NCBI GenBank assembly: GCA_965220075.1
Contig: OZ244806.1
Coordinates: 1,550,001 to 1,614,000, forward strand
From: G965220075 sp965220075
GTDB lineage: Bacteria; Chloroflexota; UBA11872
Reading direction: 5' to 3'
Length of the DNA: 64,000 nt
Positions within the stretch are counted from its first letter, which is position 1, and each line of letters starts with the position of its first letter. Shown here in pieces: positions 1 through 9,028 of this stretch. The position numbers and the translations under genes were made by a program. The notes under the pieces were generated by a model. It worked only from the letters and a program-made list of their open reading frames with translations. It had not been told where the DNA came from and made no database searches.

Positions 1-1
1 G

Positions 2-346
2 CACGGAGGCTCTCACATCGGGGGCGAGCCCAACTGGCCGGATCAAGACTTGCACTTCGAGACGCTTCGCGTCTTCACGGCAAGAGCCGATCTGGGCGCG
101 GTGCTCGATCGCATGACTGGCTCGGCCGCCGCGCCGCGGTTCTCGCTCATAGCGGTTGCCGTAATCGCCGGCGGTGTAGCGGCGGCCTGGGTCCTCCGGG
201 GGCGCCTGTCGCCGCCGCTGGCCGCGGCCGTCGCGCTCGGCGCGCTCGCGGTGGGCGGCGTCATGGCGCTCGCATTCACGTTCAACGAGCTGCGCTGGCT
301 GGGCGGCCCGGGTTTGCCCCTGGACGGTTGGCTGGTGGCCCTATGA
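2..346 (+). CDS. C-terminal end of a membrane protein (5' end outside window)
   Basis: The frame is open from base 2 without a stop, so this is the 3' part of a gene that starts before the window; a TTG at 50 is not needed as a start. About 114 codons are visible. The last 70 residues hold two strongly hydrophobic segments typical of membrane helices, separated by a short Arg-containing loop. Its TGA overlaps the ATG of the next gene (ATGA at 343-346), which implies translational coupling with the following glycosyltransferase-like membrane protein. It may be a related cell-envelope protein, but too little is visible to name a family. Confidence 0.6.
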   Translation, partial: HGGSHIGGEPNWPDQDLHFETLRVFTARADLGAVLDRMTGSAAAPRFSLIAVAVIAGGVAAAWVLRGRLSPPLAAAVALGALAVGGVMALAFTFNELRWLGGPGLPLDGWLVAL

Positions 347-1599
347 GTGGCCGCGTCTTTCTGGCGGTCGTGGCGGGCTGCTGGCTGTTCCTGTTAGTTC
401 GCACGACCGTGCAGCCCGCCTTTTCGGACTTTGACGAATACGTGCACGTCCAGATGGTTCTGGACATCCGCCGGCTCGGCGGGCTGCCGGGACCCGAGCA
501 CTTCCCTGCTATCCAGATGATGGAGAGCGGCACGCCGAAGTTTCACGACCTCCCGCCGCTGCCCTATCTGTTCATGGCCGGAGTGAGCGCGCTGGGGACG
601 CCCGCCCGGACGCACGATCAAGCCCTGCCCTACACCCGCGCGGTCTCGTTGAGCGCCACCATGCTCATGCTCTTGATCGCGGGGCTTGCCACCCGAAAAC
701 TCATGCCGGCGGGCCGCGACTGGACGGCCGCGAGTCTCGTTCCGCTTGGGCTGACGCTGCTCCCGGGGATTCAGGCGATGGCTGCCAGCTCCACCGCCGA
801 GGCCATCGCCGCGATGGCCATTGCGGCCCTGACGCTCGCCACGGCGCACGCGATGCGCAGCGGTTGGACGCGCTGGAGCATCGTCTGGGTTGGCTTGGCG
901 TCGGCCTTGTTGCTGAGCACGCGCAGCACGGTTTACCCCTTCCTGCTGATCGGACCGGCGGGCTTGCTGGCAAGCCGCTTGCGCCCGGCGCAGATGGCCT
1001 GGGCATTCGCGGCGCTGGCCGCGCTGGCCGTCCTCCCCAACCTCTGGTGGTGGATTCGGGCCTATACGATCTTTGGCGACTTCATGGGCGGCGCCGCCGA
1101 GCGGGCGGCGCTCATGAGGAGCCTGGCCGCGTCCGCGCGCGAAATGCCGCTGTGGGTCGAGGCGGCCACCGGGCCTGTCCCCGCGCTATCGCTGCTGCTC
1201 AACAGCGAATGGCTCTGGGTCCACCAGTCGCGCATGCTGCTTCGCCAAACCTGGGTCGAGCCCGTGGCGCTGGCGCTCTGGATCGGCGTGGTGGTCGCAC
1301 CGGCGGGACTGCTTTCGCTTCGCTGGCTGGTGCGACGGGGACGGCTGGCGCGCGGCCCGGCGAGCGTTCTGCTTGCCTCGGCTGCGGCCACGGCCGTCAC
1401 GCTGGCGGGAACGGTTTGGCTCTCGGCATCCAGCGGCCACATGGCGGTCGAACGCTACGTGTTCATGGGTTTGATTCCGCTTGCCATAGCTGTCGCCGCC
1501 GCAATGGGCAGCGAGCAGGGCCGCGCCTGGGCGCTGAGCGCCTCGGCCGCGATTTGCTTCGCGGCGGCTCTGACGGTGCGTCACCTCGCCATGTTGTAG
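343..1599 (+). CDS. Polytopic membrane protein, ArnT/PMT-type glycosyltransferase-like
   Basis: This is a 418-residue protein with about ten hydrophobic helices. After the first helix comes a DFDEY acidic motif, then a HDLPPLPYL stretch. This matches the layout of GT-C fold lipid-linked-sugar transferases (ArnT/PMT-like), where an early acidic pair follows helix 1 and an H/P-rich loop comes before the next helix. By family analogy it would transfer a sugar from a polyprenyl-phosphate donor at the outer face of the membrane; the substrate is unknown. I chose ATG 343 because it overlaps the preceding stop. A TTG 15 bases upstream is also in frame. Family assignment rests on topology and two motifs only. 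Confidence 0.55.
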   Translation: MSGRVFLAVVAGCWLFLLVRTTVQPAFSDFDEYVHVQMVLDIRRLGGLPGPEHFPAIQMMESGTPKFHDLPPLPYLFMAGVSALGTPARTHDQALPYTRAVSLSATMLMLLIAGLATRKLMPAGRDWTAASLVPLGLTLLPGIQAMAASSTAEAIAAMAIAALTLATAHAMRSGWTRWSIVWVGLASALLLSTRSTVYPFLLIGPAGLLASRLRPAQMAWAFAALAALAVLPNLWWWIRAYTIFGDFMGGAAERAALMRSLAASAREMPLWVEAATGPVPALSLLLNSEWLWVHQSRMLLRQTWVEPVALALWIGVVVAPAGLLSLRWLVRRGRLARGPASVLLASAAATAVTLAGTVWLSASSGHMAVERYVFMGLIPLAIAVAAAMGSEQGRAWALSASAAICFAAALTVRHLAML

Positions 1600-1794
1600 G
1601 TCCGCGAATCCGGGCCGCCGCTTCCTGCGGGGCGGATGGGCGCATGGCCCGCCGGCCAGTCCGACGGTCCCTGTCGCAGAGTGGAGTCGGGCGAGACTCC
1701 CAGCCCCGTGCCGAGCCGCTCGCGCACGCGCCGGGGTCGACGGCAGCCCTTCGCCAGACTTGCTAGGCTGAGTTGCGGGTCTGTTTGCAACCCT

Positions 1795-1912
1795 AACGGA
1801 TGCCCGTGAAATGCCGGCTCGATAGCGAGCCGGCGCAGGGGAAGCCGGTCAAAGTCCGGCGCTGTCGCGCAACTGTAGCCCGGGTCAACCGGGGAGCCAG
1901 ATCACCTGCCGC
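1795..1912 (+). promoter_or_regulatory. Cobalamin (B12) riboswitch
   Basis: The segment contains the conserved cobalamin-riboswitch core. The parts in order are a TGCCCGTGAAA-like 5' element, a variable GC hairpin (GCCGGCTCGATAGCGAGCCGGC, at 1813-1834), GGGGAAGCCGGT, AGTCCGGC, the box TGTCGCGCAACTGTA at 1863-1877, and GGGAGCCAGATCACCTGCC near 1892-1910. Exact P1 boundaries are not determined. It lies about 150 bases upstream of btuF and so should repress the B12-uptake operon when adenosylcobalamin is bound. Confidence 0.92.
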
Positions 1913-2025
1913 GGGTCTTGTTTGTGGTCGCCTTCGCTTGAAAGGGACGCTAACCATGATCCTCCCCTGTTGAGGCCGCCCCCCCGGCGTGGGGGGCCGA
2001 CTTCCCGAACGGATCAAAGAGACTT

Positions 2026-2047
2026 GGGCGCAGTTTGCCCTGCGCCC
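2026..2047 (+). promoter_or_regulatory. Hairpin in btuF leader, possible expression platform
   Basis: GGGCGCAG and CTGCGCCC form a perfect 8-bp stem with loop TTTGCC. The stem ends about ten bases before the AGGAG Shine-Dalgarno of btuF. No U-run follows, so it is more likely to act on translation or antitermination than as an intrinsic terminator. That role is inferred from position only. Confidence 0.4.
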
Positions 2048-2068
2048 GTCAATTCCCAGGAGTTGCAT

Positions 2069-3016
2069 GTGCTGGCCATCGCTTCACGTTTCGCGCGTTT
2101 CTCAAAACGCGCTTTCTGGTGGAGTGCGGTAGGGATAGTCCTCACCGCGCTGTTTGCCGCCTGCGGCCCGGCCGCCGCGAGCTCCTGCGCGCCGGCCGGG
2201 AGCTCGACCCAGGAGATCGAGCTGCCGGCAGGCGAGATATCCCGCGTCGTTTCGCTCGCGCCGAGCGCGACTGAGATCCTCTTTGCCATCGGCGCCGGCG
2301 AATGGGTTGTAGGGGTAGATGACTTCAGCAACTTCCCCGCCGAGACCGCCGGGATCGAAAAGGTTGGCGCGCTCAAGCCTGACCTCGAGCGCATCGTGGC
2401 GCTGTCGCCTGACCTGGTAGTGGCCGCCAACATCACCGATCCCAGCGTCATCGAGCGCATCGAGTCGGCCGGTATACCGGTGTGGATCGCCGACAGCCCG
2501 GACGTTTGCGGCGTCTCGCCGTCCATCAGGCGCCTTGGCGAGGCGATTGGACTCGACGATGAGGCGGACAGGGTGGCCGACAAGCTGGAAAGACAAATTG
2601 CCGACGTGGCGGCGCGCGTAGCGGGCGCCGGGCGGCCGAGCGTGTTCCATGAACTGGACGCCTCCGATCCCACCAAGCCTTTCACCGTCGGACCCGGCAA
2701 CTTCGTCCACAGTCTGATAGAGCTGGCCGGCGGGGAGAACGTCTTCGGCGACGCTCCGACTCCTTTCCCCCAGGTGAGCCTGGAGGAGGTGCTGGCGCGC
2801 GACCCAGAGACGATCATCCTGGCCGACGCGCCCTTCGGAATGTCAGTTGACGCGGTGGTCACGCGCATCGGCTGGTCGTCCATCACGGCCGTCGTGAACC
2901 GCAACATTCTGTCCGTATCGGCCGAGTTGAGCGATCAGATTTCACGCCCCGGGCCGCGCATCGGCGACGGTTTGGAAGCCATCGCCCGCTTCCTCCACCC
3001 GCGTCGATTCGAATAG
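2069..3016 (+). CDS. btuF: Vitamin B12-binding lipoprotein
   Basis: This is the periplasmic-type substrate-binding component of a cobalamin ABC importer, 315 residues. GTG 2069 is chosen because AGGAG lies six bases upstream. The resulting N-terminus is a basic stretch plus a hydrophobic helix ending in a lipobox (LFAAC), so the mature protein would be a membrane-anchored lipoprotein. The segment RVVSLAPSATEILFAIGAG followed by GVDDF is the hallmark start of the Peripla_BP_2/BtuF fold. The gene follows the cobalamin riboswitch and is four bases from btuC, which supports B12 over iron-siderophore as substrate. Confidence 0.9.
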   Translation: MLAIASRFARFSKRAFWWSAVGIVLTALFAACGPAAASSCAPAGSSTQEIELPAGEISRVVSLAPSATEILFAIGAGEWVVGVDDFSNFPAETAGIEKVGALKPDLERIVALSPDLVVAANITDPSVIERIESAGIPVWIADSPDVCGVSPSIRRLGEAIGLDDEADRVADKLERQIADVAARVAGAGRPSVFHELDASDPTKPFTVGPGNFVHSLIELAGGENVFGDAPTPFPQVSLEEVLARDPETIILADAPFGMSVDAVVTRIGWSSITAVVNRNILSVSAELSDQISRPGPRIGDGLEAIARFLHPRRFE

Positions 3017-3019
3017 ACC

Positions 3020-4132
3020 GTGGCGGCGCTCACCGAACACACCCAGATAGCGCCGGCCCGGGCGGCGGCGCTTGACGTTTCACGCTGGCGCGGCCCGCGC
3101 GCCGGGATCGTGCTGGGCCTGCTCGCGATAGTGGCCGTGGGGTCGGGGGTGCTGGGCGTTCTCATTGGCAGCGTGGGCATCCATCCGCTCACGCTGCTGG
3201 GAATAGTCGCTCGCGCGCTGCCCTTCACCGACGTGCAGGCGACCTGGGCGCCGACCGATGAGCAAATCCTGGTTGGGTTGCGGCTGCCGCGCGTGGCCGC
3301 CGCCGCCGGCGTGGGCGCCTCGCTGGCCATGGCCGGGGTGCTCTACCAGGGCCTGCTGCGCAACCCACTCGCGGACCCCTTCGTCATCGGAGCGTCGGGA
3401 GGGGCCGCGTTGGGGGCCGCCATCGGGCTGGTTCTGATCGGACTGAACGTGACGCTGCTTGGGTTTGGCATCGTTCCCTTGTTCGGGTTCGCGGGCGCGT
3501 TCTCCGCCGTGTGGCTGGTCTACGCGCTGGCCTGCGACCGCGGGCGTGCCAGCATCAGCAGCCTGGTTCTGGCGGGCTTCGCGATGAGCGCGCTGGCGGG
3601 TGCGCTCAACGCGCTGGTGGTCTATCTGGGCGACCAGCTTCAGCTGCGCGTAGTGCGCGCGTTCACGTGGATTCTGGGCGGAATCTCGGTCAGCGGCTGG
3701 ACGCCCGTCGCCACCGTGCTTCCCGTGGTGCTGGTGGCCGGGTTGATCGGGTTTGCGCTCACGGCGCGACTCAACGCGCTCGCCCTGGGTGAGCGTGGGG
3801 CGGCGCGGGTTGGCGTGGACGTCGAGCGGACCAAGCTGGCCGTGATAGCTCTCGCCTCGCTGCTGGCCGCGCTGGCGGTTTCGCTGAGCGGCCTGGTCGC
3901 GTTTGTGGGACTGCTCGTGCCGCACGCGATTCGGTTGGTCATCGGACCCAACAACCGGCTGCTCCTGCCCGCGGCGGCGCTGGCGGGAGCAGCTTTTTTG
4001 ATCTTGATGGACCTGGTGGCGCGGACGGTCCTTGCGCCGGTCGAGCTGCCGGTGGGTATCTTCACCGCGATAGTGGGAGCTCCCTTCTTCATCCTGCTGC
4101 TGCGCCGTGCGAGAGGCTCCTATGAGTTCTAA
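3020..4132 (+). CDS. btuC: Cobalamin ABC transporter permease
   Basis: This is a 370-residue FecCD/BtuC-family permease with about ten membrane helices. Recognisable family motifs are LRLPRVAAAAGVGASLAMAG (residues near 92-111), the following NPLADPFVIGASGGA, and GLVAFVGLLVPHAIRL near residue 294, the region that contacts the ATPase. The start is GTG 3020, three bases after the btuF stop. With BtuD it forms the membrane channel for cobalamin uptake. The last codons overlap the start of btuD. Confidence 0.92.
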   Translation: MAALTEHTQIAPARAAALDVSRWRGPRAGIVLGLLAIVAVGSGVLGVLIGSVGIHPLTLLGIVARALPFTDVQATWAPTDEQILVGLRLPRVAAAAGVGASLAMAGVLYQGLLRNPLADPFVIGASGGAALGAAIGLVLIGLNVTLLGFGIVPLFGFAGAFSAVWLVYALACDRGRASISSLVLAGFAMSALAGALNALVVYLGDQLQLRVVRAFTWILGGISVSGWTPVATVLPVVLVAGLIGFALTARLNALALGERGAARVGVDVERTKLAVIALASLLAALAVSLSGLVAFVGLLVPHAIRLVIGPNNRLLLPAAALAGAAFLILMDLVARTVLAPVELPVGIFTAIVGAPFFILLLRRARGSYEF

Positions 4133-4916
4133 CGGCGCGGAACCGGCGATCGACGTGGACGGCCTCCACTTCGCCTACGACCGTACGCCGGTTCTGCGCG
4201 ACGTCAGCCTGCGCATGCGCACGGGCGAGGCCGCCGCGGTCATCGGCCCCAACGGGGCCGGCAAGACAACGCTGGTGACCTGCATAAGCGGGCTTCTGAG
4301 ACCCGCGCGCGGCTCGGTGCGCCTCTTCGGCCGCGCTCTGGCGGACATGCGGCGACGCGAGATCGCTTCGGTGGTGGCCGCCGTGCCCCAAGATTTTCAA
4401 GTGCCCTTCGCTTACCGCGTCCGTGAGGTCGTTGCCTTGGGACGCAGTCCGCACGTGGGCTTCCTGGGGTCTTTGCAGGAGCAGGACCACGAGGTCATCG
4501 ATCGTTCCCTGCTGAGCACCGACACGTTGGACGTGCAGGGCCGAACGTTCAACGATTTGAGCGGAGGCGAACGCCAGCGGGCGGTGATCGCCATGGCGCT
4601 GGCTCAGCAGCCCCGCCTTCTGCTGCTCGATGAGCCGACCGCGCACCTGGACATTGCACATCAAATCGAGCTCCTGCGACTGGTGCGCGGCATCAGCCGG
4701 ACGCGCTCCGTTACGGTGCTCGCCTGTTTGCACGATATCGACCTGGCGGCCGCGTTCTTCCCACGGCTGCTCGTGTTGCACGAGGGCCGCATGATCGCGG
4801 ACGGCGCGCCGCGCGACGTGGTGACCCGTGAGCTGCTCGCGGATGTCTTCGGGGTGGATGCGGACGTGGTCTTCGACGCACCGACTGGTCCGCCGCGGGT
4901 CAGCCCGCGCGTGTAG
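4122..4916 (+). CDS. btuD: Cobalamin ABC transporter ATP-binding protein
   Basis: This is a 264-residue ATPase that powers BtuC. Walker A GPNGAGKTT is at residues 42-50, followed by a Q-loop (VPQDF), signature LSGGERQR, Walker B LLLLDEPTAHLD and an H-loop histidine in LHDID. ATG 4122 is preferred over an in-frame GTG at 4107 because GAGAGG ends five bases before it. The gene overlaps the end of btuC by 11 bases, so the three proteins are probably made from one riboswitch-controlled transcript. No B12 salvage or biosynthesis gene adjoins the operon. Confidence 0.92.
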   Translation: MSSNGAEPAIDVDGLHFAYDRTPVLRDVSLRMRTGEAAAVIGPNGAGKTTLVTCISGLLRPARGSVRLFGRALADMRRREIASVVAAVPQDFQVPFAYRVREVVALGRSPHVGFLGSLQEQDHEVIDRSLLSTDTLDVQGRTFNDLSGGERQRAVIAMALAQQPRLLLLDEPTAHLDIAHQIELLRLVRGISRTRSVTVLACLHDIDLAAAFFPRLLVLHEGRMIADGAPRDVVTRELLADVFGVDADVVFDAPTGPPRVSPRV

Positions 4917-5165
4917 TGGCACGCAGATCCGACCCGGTCAGACCCTGCGTAGGTTCGCCCGCGGTTCCGCTCCGGACTACGGCGCGCGATGGAGAGCGCC
5001 GCGGCGCCGTCACGCCCAGGCACGCGATCCGATGCCGGAGTGCGCGCCGCCGCGCTCACCGAGAGCGGCGGGTTCAGGGTCTAGTTGGAGCATGGGCGTT
5101 GAGCGAAGGGTCATCTAACCGCATGCTAGAGTTGCGCAGCGATTTACATAATCACTGCTCAGGGC

Positions 5166-6461
5166 GTGAGTCGATCTAACGGCGGCCTGATACACGTGGG
5201 ATTTCCCGTCCAAGTGCGCCGCCGCCGTTTGCTGGCGGCCGGGCTGGCGGCCACCGCTCTGACGCTTGCGAGCCCGCTCGCCGTGCGCTCGGTCACCGAG
5301 GAGGAAATCCGGGCGGCTCAAAAGGAGCGTGAGCGGCTCGAGGACGAGGCGCGCGACGCGGAGGCCATCCTGCTTGCGGCCCAGGCCCGCGAGAGCACTC
5401 TGCAACAGCAGCTCGCGGCCATCGATCGCGACCGCTACGCGGCGGTCGACCGCCTGCGCGTCGTGCAGCGCGAGATGGAAACCGTCGAGCTCGAGGTGTA
5501 CGACATCAACCAGTCCATCGGCCGACTCAACTCGAGTCTCGGGCGTGAGACCCACCGGCTCGAAGACCGTGTCCGATCGCTGTACAAGCTCGGGCGCGCA
5601 GGCATGCTCGAGACCGTCCTCTCGGCCAACTCGTTCTCGGATGCCTTGGATCGCGTGGCGACGGTGCAGCGCGCGCTCAAACAAGACGTTGCGGACATCG
5701 ATCGGATACTGCTCAGCAGGCACGAGGTTCAGCTGCGCACGGCCGACTTGTCCGGCCGCTTGGGCAGAATGGAGCTGTTGCGGACGGAGGCCACGGCGAT
5801 CGAAGAGCAACTCGCGGAGCGTGCCGCCGAGCAGCGCGATCTCATCTTCGGCGTCCAACGCGAGCAAGCCGACGTGGAGGATCAGATATCGGCCTTCGAG
5901 GCCGAAAGCGCGGCGATCGGCCGCCAGATCGCCGTCCTGCGCGATATACGCAAACGCGAGCTGGCCCAGCTCGAGCAGCGCCGGCGCATCGTGGAGCTGC
6001 AACGCCAGGCCCGCGAGTTCGCGCGTAACGTGGCCGCCGAGCAAGGGTCGGGTGAGGCCGGCCCCTACGTGTGGCCGCTCATCGGCCTGATCACGACCGA
6101 GTTCGGCGGCTGCACTTTCGGCCAGTGTCCGCACATTGGAATCGACGTGGCCGGGTCGCTTGGCGCTCCAATCGTCGCCGCCAACGACGGCGTGGTGCTG
6201 GCCGCCGGTCTGGTGGTGCCCGGAAACCGGCAGGCCTCATACGGCCTGATCGTGGTTATCGCGCATACAGATACCGAGGAGACCCTCTACGCGCATCTGG
6301 ACGACTACACCTGGCCGCCCACGGTGGCGCCAGGTCAATTCGTCGCGCGCGGGCAGACGATTGGCTACGTGGGCCTGACCGGTTGGACCACCGGTCCGCA
6401 TTTGCACTTCGAGTATCGAGTGAACGGCGGGCCGGTCAACCCGCGTCAAGTCCTGTTGTAG
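5166..6461 (+). CDS. M23 family peptidase with N-terminal coiled coil (EnvC-like)
   Basis: The protein has 431 residues: a basic N-terminus with a hydrophobic export helix, a long charged coiled coil (residues about 45-285) and a C-terminal LytM/M23 domain. Zinc-ligand motifs are visible as HIGIDVAG (HxxxD) and GPHLHFEY (HxH). The layout matches EnvC/NlpD-type murein hydrolases or activators, which act on peptidoglycan during division. All HxxxD/HxH zinc residues are present, so it may be an active endopeptidase and not only an activator. GTG 5166 gives 431 residues; GTG 5196 is an equally possible start. It is monocistronic, with no ftsEX neighbour. Confidence 0.85.
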   Translation: MSRSNGGLIHVGFPVQVRRRRLLAAGLAATALTLASPLAVRSVTEEEIRAAQKERERLEDEARDAEAILLAAQARESTLQQQLAAIDRDRYAAVDRLRVVQREMETVELEVYDINQSIGRLNSSLGRETHRLEDRVRSLYKLGRAGMLETVLSANSFSDALDRVATVQRALKQDVADIDRILLSRHEVQLRTADLSGRLGRMELLRTEATAIEEQLAERAAEQRDLIFGVQREQADVEDQISAFEAESAAIGRQIAVLRDIRKRELAQLEQRRRIVELQRQAREFARNVAAEQGSGEAGPYVWPLIGLITTEFGGCTFGQCPHIGIDVAGSLGAPIVAANDGVVLAAGLVVPGNRQASYGLIVVIAHTDTEETLYAHLDDYTWPPTVAPGQFVARGQTIGYVGLTGWTTGPHLHFEYRVNGGPVNPRQVLL

Positions 6462-6685
6462 CCGCGCCCGCTTCCCCGCGCGTACGGCCGCTGAGTGGCC
6501 CCGGGGCTTCCGGATTGAGCGCTTGCCCGTGTCGTATGGGTCGGTTGGCCGCGGGATTCGGTGACGGCTTATGTGTGCGGCCGCGCCGCTGTGTCAGCGA
6601 TTTTTCGTGATCGACCGCGGTGTGCTTCTAGACTAGGTCGAGCGGTCGGCCCGCCGTGGGGTCGCACATGAGTGGAGGATGAGGC

Positions 6686-7588
6686 GTGCACATTGCTGTC
6701 ACCGGCGCCAGCGGTTATATCGGATCGGCGCTGGTCCCGGCTCTGGAAGCGGCGGACCATCGCGTGATCCGGCTTGTGCGCCGCGCTCCTCGCGAAGCGC
6801 TCGGTGAGGTTGGCTGGGACCCCGGCGACGGCACGATCGACGCGGCCGGCTTGGAGGGTGTCGATGCCGCCGTTCACCTCGCCGGCGAGTCGATCATGGG
6901 CATCCGCTGGACATCCGCCAAGAAGCGCAGGATTTACGCCAGCCGTGTGGATGGCACCACGCTGCTGGCTGGCGCCCTGGCCGGACTCGCCCGCCCGCCG
7001 TCCTTGCTCGTCTCATGCTCGGCGGTGGGGTACTACGGTGATCGCGGCGATGAGGTCCTGCGTGAGGAGAGCGGTCCTGGCGCCGGGTTCCTGGCCGGCG
7101 TGGGGATCGCTTGGGAGCAGGCCGCGGCGGCCGCGCGCGACGCCGGCATCCGCGTGGTCAGCTTGCGAATGTCGCCCGTGGTCGGGCCGGACACCCCCTT
7201 CTTGCGTTCCATGTTGCCGATCTTTCGGCTGGGTTTGGGCGGCTGGTTTGGCAGCGGACGGCAGTACTGGCCGTGGGTTGATCTCGCCGACGTGGTGGGT
7301 GCTGTTGAGCACGTCCTCACCCGGCCCGATCTGAGCGGACCGATTAATCTGGCGGCGCCGCGGGCCGTAACCAATATGGAGTTCGTCAAGACTCTGGGCC
7401 GCGTGCTCGGTCGGCCCGTGCTGACGCCGGTCGTGAGTCCGCTCGCCCGCCTTATCTTCGGCGAGGTGGCTGGTGACGTGCTCCTGGCCAGTCAGCGCGT
7501 GGAACCGGCCCGGTTGCTCCAATCCGGCTACCGGTTCAAGCGCCCCGAGCTGGAGAGCGCGCTGCGCCACGCGCTCGGACGCCACTGA
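6686..7588 (+). CDS. TIGR01777-family NAD-dependent epimerase/dehydratase-like protein
   Basis: The 300-residue protein begins with the Rossmann motif TGASGYIGSAL. It carries the AVHLAGESI and W..A.KKRIYASRVDGT patterns of the TIGR01777/SDR39U1 group (E. coli YfcH-like) and a C-terminal DUF1731-type region ending in FKRPELESALRHAL. The substrate of this family is not established. GTG 6686 follows GGAGGATGAGGC, a good ribosome-binding site. It stands alone, about 60 bases before the M24 peptidase gene in the same direction. Confidence 0.85.
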   Translation: MHIAVTGASGYIGSALVPALEAADHRVIRLVRRAPREALGEVGWDPGDGTIDAAGLEGVDAAVHLAGESIMGIRWTSAKKRRIYASRVDGTTLLAGALAGLARPPSLLVSCSAVGYYGDRGDEVLREESGPGAGFLAGVGIAWEQAAAAARDAGIRVVSLRMSPVVGPDTPFLRSMLPIFRLGLGGWFGSGRQYWPWVDLADVVGAVEHVLTRPDLSGPINLAAPRAVTNMEFVKTLGRVLGRPVLTPVVSPLARLIFGEVAGDVLLASQRVEPARLLQSGYRFKRPELESALRHALGRH

Positions 7589-7648
7589 GCCGCTTCCCCA
7601 GACCGCGTTACCATGCCTGCGCCTCGGACTCCTCGCAGGCCATGACCC

Positions 7649-8758
7649 ATGCTGACCCGTGACGGCTGCCGCGCACGTATCAGCCGGCTGCTCGACCGCC
7701 TCGACTCGGGAGTGGAAGCGCTGCTGTTGGCGCGGGCGGAGCACGTTTTCTATTTCAGCAACTACATGTCGGCGCCCACCAACAATCACCATCGAGCTCC
7801 TCAGTACCTGCTGATCGAGCGCGACGGCGCCGCCACCCTGGTGCTGGATGGCTGGGCCGCTCCCGAGTGGGAGCAGTGGGCCGAGGCCGTCGTTGACGGT
7901 GGGTGGGGTGTGAAATCACCGGCGGAAACGCGCGCCGCTCGCGCGGCGCAGGCCGCGGTCGATCTGCTCCGGCGGCGCGGCTACCGCACAGTCGGAGTTG
8001 AGAGCTCGCACCTCAACGGGACCGTGGCGCAAGCGATCGCCGACCCCGTCGACGTGGAGCCTCAGATCGAGGAGATGCGTCAGGTCAAGGATCCCGACGA
8101 GCTGGCCGTGATTCGCGCCGCGATGCGCGTGGGAGAAGCGGGCCACGCGGCCGCCCACGAGCTTCTGGCGCCCGGAATGCGCGAGATCGACTTCTACTCG
8201 CAGGTCGTCGCGCACGCCACGATGGCGGCCGCTCAGCCGCTCGTGATGATGTGCGATTTCGGGTCCGGACCCGACATGCGCGGCGGTCCGCCCACCACCC
8301 GGCGGATCGAGGCCGGCGACAACGTGGTCTTGGACCTGTTCCCCTACGTCTATGGATATCGCTGCGACCTCACCAACACCCTCAACGCGGGCGCTCAGCC
8401 GTCGCGGGAGCAGCGGGAGGCTTTCGAGACGGCCGTGGAAGCTCTGCACGCCTCCGAGCGAGTCGTCACGCCGGGGATTTCAGCGCGGGAAGTCTTTGAG
8501 GCGCAGGACTCGGTGTTTCGCAAGGCCAATCCAGCCTGGCGTCTTACGCACCACGCCGGACATTCGCTTGGTCTGGAGCATCCCGAGCCGCCCGATTTCC
8601 GGGCGGACGTCGATACCCCGATCCTGGAGGGCATGGTTATCACGCTCGAGCCGGGCGTGTACGGCCGCTCGTTCCACGGCGTGCGGGTGGAGCACAACTA
8701 CCTGGTGACCGCCGATGGGCTGGAGCGGCTGTCCAACCACCGGCTCAGCTTGACGTAG
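7649..8758 (+). CDS. M24 family metallopeptidase (Xaa-Pro dipeptidase/creatinase-like)
   Basis: The 369-residue protein has a creatinase-type N-terminal domain (to about residue 135) and a pita-bread M24 catalytic domain. The five metal ligands can be assigned: two Asp in VVLDLFPYVYGYRCDLTN, His in HHAGHSLGLEHP, Glu in ITLEPGVYG, and Glu in RVEHNYLVT. By family it cleaves Xaa-Pro dipeptides, or acts on creatine-like substrates. The distinction cannot be made from motifs alone. Confidence 0.88.
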   Translation: MLTRDGCRARISRLLDRLDSGVEALLLARAEHVFYFSNYMSAPTNNHHRAPQYLLIERDGAATLVLDGWAAPEWEQWAEAVVDGGWGVKSPAETRAARAAQAAVDLLRRRGYRTVGVESSHLNGTVAQAIADPVDVEPQIEEMRQVKDPDELAVIRAAMRVGEAGHAAAHELLAPGMREIDFYSQVVAHATMAAAQPLVMMCDFGSGPDMRGGPPTTRRIEAGDNVVLDLFPYVYGYRCDLTNTLNAGAQPSREQREAFETAVEALHASERVVTPGISAREVFEAQDSVFRKANPAWRLTHHAGHSLGLEHPEPPDFRADVDTPILEGMVITLEPGVYGRSFHGVRVEHNYLVTADGLERLSNHRLSLT

Positions 8759-9028
8759 GTTCGCCAGCGACGGGGGAGGGCGGGGCTGAGACTCGCAGGG
8801 CGCCCCCGGGCGAGACATCCGGCTGATTGGTCCAGCTGACACGCGGATTCTGGTGGGCTTCTGGCCGTCCGCGCGCACCGGTTTGGGTGTTGGCGTGTGC
8901 CCGTGACACGCCCGGCGCCGCATCGGATGGCTGATCGTGCAGACATTGCGTAGGGGGTAAAGTGCCGGATAGGCACGTCCCGCCGGGCTGGACGTGAACG
9001 GTTGCACGGTGTTGCTGCGAGGTGCTCG

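Noticed and set aside
1922..2068. Longer N-terminus for BtuF beginning in the riboswitch leader
   Set aside because: It would place the lipoprotein signal internally; a Shine-Dalgarno with proper spacing supports GTG 2069.
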